Shown here: piece by piece, positions 45,325-49,250 of the stretch | How the letters are laid out: each line of letters begins with the position of its first letter | Position numbering within the stretch: the stretch's first letter is position 1 | Assembly: GCA_900551325.1 (NCBI GenBank) | Contig: URVM01000025.1 | Location: 1 to 49,250, forward strand | DNA from: an uncultured Eubacteriales bacterium | GTDB lineage: Bacteria; Bacillota; Clostridia; Lachnospirales; Cellulosilyticaceae | Direction: 5' to 3' | DNA: 49,250 nucleotides | The notes under the pieces: generated by a model | The model's input: only the letters and a program-made list of their open reading frames with translations | Database searches by the model: none | Told to the model about the DNA's origin: nothing | Made by a program: the position numbers and the translations under genes

Positions 45325-45360
45325 GTTGTAGATAATAAAGAATAGACAAGAAAGTATAAG

Positions 45361-45411
45361 AAAATGAAGTTTAAGGTAATGATAAGTTAAAATCTTAGAC
45401 TTCATTTTTAT
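45361..45411 (+). terminator. terminator after katA
   Basis: Stem AAAATGAAGTTTAAG / CTTAGACTTCATTTTT (one mismatch) with a long loop and T-rich tail. Confidence 0.8.
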
Positions 45412-45500
45412 TTATTCTATTAAAAGATAGAGATCCTTATAAAAACTAATAAATAATCTATGCTATAATGAAATATATTGATAAGCTATAGGAGATAAAA

Positions 45501-46127
45501 ATGAATTTAAGTGGAATTATAGGGATTATAGAGGAAAGTTTAAAGTTTGCTATACCATGCTTAGTTATTTGGTTTATTATTAGAGGGGTTATTATATATA
45601 GGGGTATAAATAATAAAAGAATAAAGTTTAAAAATAAAAGTTCTAAAAAAGAGAGATTAATAAAAGAAGTTATACTAGATATATTTGTGTTTTATTTATT
45701 AATACTCTATGGGATTACAGTGTACAGATATGGAATAGATTTTGGTAACTTTTTTGATTTAAAAGGAAGGCTTTATTGTATAAATACTAGTTTTTTAAAA
45801 GAATTAATAAAAATGATAAGTTATGGAAGTATATGGCATGTTTTTTATAATGTAGTAGGAAATATAATATGGTTTATACCTTTAGGATTTTTAATACCTA
45901 TTATATGGGAGAAAAAGAGACAGTTAGGTACTATAATAGGAATAAGTTTTATTACTTCATTATCTATTGAGGTTTTACAATTTATTTTTAGAACTGGTAT
46001 TAGTGATATTGACGATCTTGTATTCAATACTTTAGGTGGAATAATAGGATATATAATCTTTAAAGTAGGACAAGGTAGATATAAGAAGCTAAAAAATAGT
46101 TATTCTAAATACAATAAAAAAAGGTAA
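45501..46127 (+). CDS. VanZ-family membrane protein
   Basis: 208 aa with five hydrophobic segments. The VanZ-like domain is clear: NVVGNIIWFIPLGFLIPIIW, SLSIEVLQFIFRTGISDIDDLVFNTLGGIIGYII. VanZ of Tn1546 gives teicoplanin resistance, but most chromosomal relatives have no proven role, and no other van gene is here. Followed after 31 bp by ybaK with a weak SD. Confidence 0.88.
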   Translation: MNLSGIIGIIEESLKFAIPCLVIWFIIRGVIIYRGINNKRIKFKNKSSKKERLIKEVILDIFVFYLLILYGITVYRYGIDFGNFFDLKGRLYCINTSFLKELIKMISYGSIWHVFYNVVGNIIWFIPLGFLIPIIWEKKRQLGTIIGISFITSLSIEVLQFIFRTGISDIDDLVFNTLGGIIGYIIFKVGQGRYKKLKNSYSKYNKKR

Positions 46128-46158
46128 AAAGATTTATAAGAAAAGAAGGTTACAAAAA

Positions 46159-46635
46159 ATGGCTGCTATTAAAACAAATGTAATTAGAATCTTGGATAAA
46201 GAAAAAATTCATTATACATGTAGTACTTATGAAGTGAAAGATGGCAAGATAGATGGTATAGCTGTTGCTCATAAAATAGGTATAGATGAAAAACAGGTTT
46301 TTAAAACACTATTAGTACAAGGTAAATCAAAAACTTGCTATGTTTGTGTTATACCAGTTGCTAAGGAATTAGACTTTAAGAAAATTAGTATACTTACAAA
46401 AGAAAAGAGTATAGAAATGCTTCCTGTTAATGATCTGCAAAAAACAACAGGGTATATTAGGGGAGGATGTTCTCCTATAGGTATGAAAAAATTATTTAAA
46501 ACTTTTATTGATGAAACAGTGACTGGGTTAGAGTATATAACATTTAGTGCGGGTAAATTAGGCGTTCAAGTAACGATTCAACCTAAAGATTTAATTAGTT
46601 TAATACAAGCAGAAGTGGCTGAACTTACACATTAA
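46159..46635 (+). CDS. ybaK: YbaK-type aminoacyl-tRNA deacylase
   Basis: 158 aa. YbaK/EbsC fold with the catalytic lysine in GIDEKQVFKTLLVQG and the family sequence TTGYIRGGCSPIGMKKLFKTFID. It removes wrongly attached cysteine from tRNA-Pro (Cys-tRNA deacylase) in studied members. It may be co-transcribed with the VanZ gene. Confidence 0.93.
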   Translation: MAAIKTNVIRILDKEKIHYTCSTYEVKDGKIDGIAVAHKIGIDEKQVFKTLLVQGKSKTCYVCVIPVAKELDFKKISILTKEKSIEMLPVNDLQKTTGYIRGGCSPIGMKKLFKTFIDETVTGLEYITFSAGKLGVQVTIQPKDLISLIQAEVAELTH

Positions 46636-46734
46636 ATAATTAGAATAAATTAGAAATAAATTTTGAGTATAAAAAACATTTATAAGGACAAAATACTATT
46701 GTAAAACCAATCATGGATGTAGGAGGGAAGTATA

Positions 46735-46818
46735 ATGAAAAGTTCTACTAACCAAAGCATTCAAAACTCTGAGGCTTACGCAGATAATTCTGCAGGAGAT
46801 GGGCCGAAAGAAAATTAA
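46735..46818 (+). CDS. very small hydrophilic peptide of unknown function
   Basis: 27 aa, too short for usual gene finders. AGGAGG lies 8 nt before the ATG, an excellent SD. The peptide begins MKSSTNQSIQNSEAYADN and ends GPKEN; it is polar, has no cysteine, membrane segment or signal peptide. It is followed by a hairpin starting at its stop and then a terminator. I do not recognise it. Confidence 0.5.
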   Translation: MKSSTNQSIQNSEAYADNSAGDGPKEN

Positions 46819-46928
46819 GCCTTCTATTTAAATTACCTAAAGTGAATTTGGGTAGAAGGCGAGGTTTTATAACTCATAAAAGTCTACTTAACCATTACGA
46901 AGGTATGGGTTTAAGTAGGCTTTTTATT
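46819..46928 (+). terminator. hairpin and terminator after the 27-aa ORF
   Basis: First hairpin GCCTTCTA / TAGAAGGC (46819-46860) with inner AAATT/AATTT. Second, stronger structure CTACTTAA / TTAAGTAG extended by CCAT/ATGG (46878-46919) followed by CTTTTTATTTT. Together they close the transcript of the small ORF before the GntR promoter. Confidence 0.75.
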
Positions 46929-46946
46929 TTATTCAATAATAGAGAA

Positions 46947-46975
46947 TTGACATATAAAATAATTGGGTGTATTAT
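46947..46975 (+). promoter_or_regulatory. promoter of the GntR-ABC operon
   Basis: TTGACA (46947-46952) and TATTAT (46970-46975), 17-bp spacer. The operator palindrome overlaps the end of the -10. Confidence 0.85.
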
Positions 46976-47000
46976 CTGTGTATATAGTATATATACAGAT
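46974..47000. promoter_or_regulatory. probable GntR (YtrA-type) operator
   Basis: A 27-bp palindrome with one mismatch: half-sites ATCTGTGTATATA and TATATATACAGAT around a central G. It covers the transcription start region, so binding by the regulator encoded next should block transcription. Self-regulation is inferred. Confidence 0.75.
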
Positions 47001-47074
47001 ATAAACTTTCGTGTGTATTCATATATAACTTAAAATAAATACATAGAGAAATAAGTGTAGAAAGAGGTTACTAG

Positions 47075-47452
47075 ATGGATATTATTATTAGCAATCAGAG
47101 TATTGTGCCATTGTACACACAGATTATGGAGCAGATTAAGCAATTCATTATAACAGGGGTATTACAAGCTGGAGAAATGTTACCGTCAATTAGAGGGCTT
47201 GCAAAGGAACTTAAGGTGAGCATTATTACAATTAAGAGAGCTTATGAGGAGTTGGAACTAGAAGGCTTTATAGAGACGTTACCAGGAAAGGGGACTTTTG
47301 TTGCAACTGTAAACCTAGATATTTTAAGAGAAGCTAAAATTAGTCAAATTGAGGAAAAGCTAAGCGAAGTTATTGAGAGTGCTAAGGGGATAGGTTTAAC
47401 TAAAGAAGAATTAAAAGAACGCATTGATCTTATGTATGAGGAGGGAATTTAA
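47075..47452 (+). CDS. GntR-family regulator (YtrA subfamily)
   Basis: 125 aa, the short YtrA type: a winged helix (PLYTQIMEQIKQFIITGVLQAGEMLPSIRGLAKELKV in parts, GFIETLPGKGTFVA) with only a short C-terminal dimer helix and no ligand domain. Such genes head operons of ABC transporters responding to cell-wall or peptide stress. The stop overlaps the start of the ATPase gene by one base (TAATG). Confidence 0.93.
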   Translation: MDIIISNQSIVPLYTQIMEQIKQFIITGVLQAGEMLPSIRGLAKELKVSIITIKRAYEELELEGFIETLPGKGTFVATVNLDILREAKISQIEEKLSEVIESAKGIGLTKEELKERIDLMYEEGI

Positions 47453-48312
47453 TGAATGTAATAGAATTAAATAATGTCAAAAAAACATTAGGAAGTTTTA
47501 CGTTGGATATTCCAAACTTAGTAGTAAAAGAAGGTTATATTACAGGATTTATTGGTCAAAATGGAGCTGGAAAAACAACTACACTTAGATTAATAATGGG
47601 ACTTCTTAATCCAGATCAAGGGGAAATTAAAGTATTTGGTAAATCAGTAAAAAAAGATGGAGTAGCTATTCGAGATTTAGTAGGTTATGTAGGTGAACCT
47701 ATAGGCTATTTAACAGAAGCAACCATAGAAGATACAAAAAAGATGATAGCACCTTTCTATAGAGATTGGGATGATGCACTCTATAATAAGTATATGAAGT
47801 TATTTCAATTAGACTCAAAGAAGAAAATAAAAGAGCTTTCACAAGGTCAGGGAAAGCAGATTGCTTTAATTATGGCATTAGCACATAGGCCAAAGCTTAT
47901 TTTATTAGATGAACCAACAGCTAACCTTGACCCTATCGTAAGACATGAAATATTAGATTTAATAATGGAACATATGCAAAATGAAGAAGTTTCAACTTTT
48001 TACTCTACACATATTACAAGTGACCTAGATAAAGCAAGTGATTATGTTGTTATGCTTAAAGAGGGAAGAGTAGTTATGTATGAAGATAAGGAAGCTATGG
48101 CAAGTAAATATTTTATAGTAAAAGGTTCTAAGAGTATTTTGAATAAAGATTTAGAAAAAGCATTAGTAGGCATAACACAAAATACATTTGGATTTGAAGC
48201 ATTAACACAATACAAAAATGAATTAGAGAATCGCTTTGGAAGTAAAGTTCTTTTTGAAAGGGCTAGTCTAGAAGATATGATGATTTATGTAGATAGGGGG
48301 AGTAGAAAATGA
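47452..48312 (+). CDS. ABC transporter ATP-binding protein
   Basis: 286 aa. Walker A GQNGAGKTT (35-43), signature LSQGQGKQIALIMAL (the usual LSGGQ is LSQGQ), Walker B LILLDEPTANLD, switch His in STH. The C-terminal extension is like that of YtrB-type exporters. It overlaps the permease gene by 4 bp (ATGA), so the three genes are translationally coupled. Confidence 0.94.
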   Translation: MNVIELNNVKKTLGSFTLDIPNLVVKEGYITGFIGQNGAGKTTTLRLIMGLLNPDQGEIKVFGKSVKKDGVAIRDLVGYVGEPIGYLTEATIEDTKKMIAPFYRDWDDALYNKYMKLFQLDSKKKIKELSQGQGKQIALIMALAHRPKLILLDEPTANLDPIVRHEILDLIMEHMQNEEVSTFYSTHITSDLDKASDYVVMLKEGRVVMYEDKEAMASKYFIVKGSKSILNKDLEKALVGITQNTFGFEALTQYKNELENRFGSKVLFERASLEDMMIYVDRGSRK

Positions 48313-48977
48313 ATAACACTTTCTTATTAATGAAGAAAGAATGGATGTATCTATTTAAATGTTTAAAGTCTACATGGATTATTTGTGTATTATTTGCAAC
48401 TGTTTTTTGTGTGTTAGCACCACAGATGTGTTTTATAGCAATTGTCATTGTACCTTATTATTTAATATATGGTGTGATGGCACATGAAGAGCAGTGCCAT
48501 AGCAACATGCTCAATTATACTTTGCCTGTAACAAAACAACAGATTGTAAAAAGTAAGTACCTATTAGGTTTAATATATTCTTTAGGAGTGGGGATTACTG
48601 TAACCTCAGTATTATATCTAAGTACTACAAGCAAACTAGCAGATATAAATATATTTAAACAAATGGGCTTTATAAATGTAAGTAGTTTGTTAATAGGTAT
48701 AGCACTTTTTTATACAGGATTGATTATACCTATTATATTGAAGTTTGGATGCATGAAAATGCGTTTAGTTATGTTGGCTATATACGCTTTACTATTTGGA
48801 ATAAGTTCTATAATACTTAATGTAATAAAGGAAGAAATAGCTCATTCTGTTGAAAGAATGGAGGTAATTATTCAAATTCAAAATACTTCTTTATTAGGTA
48901 TTATAGTATTAGTCGTTATTATTATAATATATATGATATCTTATTGGATTAGCTTAAATATTATAAAGAAAAAATAG
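48309..48977 (+). CDS. ABC-2 type transporter permease
   Basis: 222 aa with six hydrophobic segments (for example WIICVLFATVFCVLAPQM and GIIVLVVIIIIYMISYWISL). The cytosolic loop HEEQCHSNMLNYTLPVTKQQIVKSKYLLG is typical of the ABC-2 permeases that pair with YtrA-type regulators. The substrate is unknown; peptides, lipids or cell-wall antibiotics are possible. Confidence 0.88.
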   Translation: MNNTFLLMKKEWMYLFKCLKSTWIICVLFATVFCVLAPQMCFIAIVIVPYYLIYGVMAHEEQCHSNMLNYTLPVTKQQIVKSKYLLGLIYSLGVGITVTSVLYLSTTSKLADINIFKQMGFINVSSLLIGIALFYTGLIIPIILKFGCMKMRLVMLAIYALLFGISSIILNVIKEEIAHSVERMEVIIQIQNTSLLGIIVLVVIIIIYMISYWISLNIIKKK

Positions 48978-49001
48978 TCTATCCCATTTAATAATAAGTA
49001 G

Positions 49002-49050
49002 AAATCAAAGAGTAGACTGCTAGGCAAATGCGGATACTCTTTGATTTTTT
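49002..49050 (+). terminator. terminator after the GntR-ABC operon
   Basis: 13-bp perfect stem AAATCAAAGAGTA / TACTCTTTGATTT with a 20-nt loop and seven T residues. Confidence 0.9.
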
Positions 49051-49102
49051 TAGTATTAAAAATAGGATAAAAAGAAATACAAAAAGTTTTTTTAAAAAAG
49101 GG

Positions 49103-49250
49103 TTGACTTATGTAAGTGGATAAGGCATAATAATACAAGTCAGCAGCGCACAGGCGCACTGATGAAAAGGCAGTAAGCCTTGGTAAATAAGAACTAATGA
49201 ACTTTGAAAATAAAATAGTAACCATTAAACCAGTCGATTCATAAAGTCAC
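49103..49250 (+). promoter_or_regulatory. rRNA-type promoter and leader, rightward
   Basis: TTGACT (49103-49108) and CATAAT (49126-49131) with a 17-bp spacer, preceded by an A/T-rich stretch resembling an UP element. The transcript carries small hairpins (GCGC-ACAG-GCGC, AAGGC-AGTA-AGCCTT) and the leader shared with the left end. An rRNA operon just beyond the edge is the likely product. Confidence 0.75.
49198..49250. repeat. terminal inverted repeat, right copy
   Basis: Reverse complement of positions 2-54 with one mismatch; 49204-49250 is identical to 2-48. It lies 65 bp downstream of the rightward rRNA-type promoter. Confidence 0.9.

Noticed and set aside
45501..46127. Glycopeptide resistance cluster suggested by VanZ
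   Set aside because: No vanHAX, vanY or vanRS genes are present; VanZ-family proteins are common without resistance.
46842..47033. 63-aa ORF covering the GntR promoter
   Set aside because: It overlaps a terminator, the TTGACA/TATTAT promoter and the operator palindrome, and lacks an SD.
2..49250. Composite transposon or integrated element bounded by the terminal inverted repeats
   Set aside because: The interior is the conserved dnaA-oriC region, no transposase is present, and the repeats lie in outward-facing rRNA-type leaders. Contig breakage at rRNA copies explains them better.
1..49250. CRISPR array or restriction/defence island
   Set aside because: No regularly spaced repeats, cas genes or recognisable defence genes were seen.

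Overview
The window is the chromosomal replication-origin neighbourhood of a low-GC Bacillota, most likely a spore-forming member of class Clostridia. The evidence is the very AT-rich DNA, the gene order around dnaA, T-box leaders, a TPP riboswitch, a CotS-like protein and a GerMN-like lipoprotein. A Lachnospirales relative such as Cellulosilyticum is a guess, not a demonstrated assignment.

Layout. From about 9.3-9.7 kb (oriC), transcription diverges. To the left, on the minus strand, lie dnaA, dnaN, rlbA, recF, gyrB, gyrA and tRNA-Ser(GCT), followed by an rRNA-type promoter firing out of the window. To the right, on the plus strand, lie rpmH, rnpA, yidD, yidC, jag, mnmE, mnmG, rsmG and noc, then argS and a diacylglycerol-kinase-like gene. 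A two-gene minus-strand membrane operon of unknown function follows. Next comes the chromosome segregation block parA-parB-DUF4446-ykuS, bracketed by two perfect parS sites. Then thiT (TPP riboswitch, minus strand) and proS (T-box) diverge from each other. The rest is more accessory: a cytoplasmic M15 peptidase, a HAD phosphatase, two lipoproteins, a phage-like DNA-annealing protein, an SGNH hydrolase/acyltransferase pair, gltX (T-box), a MutS2-like ATPase behind an attenuator with two upstream ORFs, a CotS-like pseudokinase, catalase, VanZ, YbaK and a GntR/ABC operon. The right edge carries a second rRNA-type promoter firing out of the window.

The two window ends are inverted copies of each other (47 bp identical, 53 bp with one mismatch). 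The simplest reading is that the window is a whole contig that stops where it enters two copies of an rRNA operon leader, one on each side of the origin and both transcribed away from it.

The most interesting signals are four. (1) The leader before the MutS2-like gene has a promoter, two short ORFs with ribosome-binding sites, alternative hairpins and an intrinsic terminator; the protein lacks the Smr domain, so this could be a stalling-induced ribosome-associated factor. (2) A dense DnaA-box cluster lies between argS and the lipid-kinase gene, 11 kb from oriC, with more perfect boxes than the dnaA upstream region. (3) An intergenic promoter-terminator pair without a convincing gene is a candidate small RNA. 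(4) Two unrecognised membrane-protein genes sit directly beside parS.
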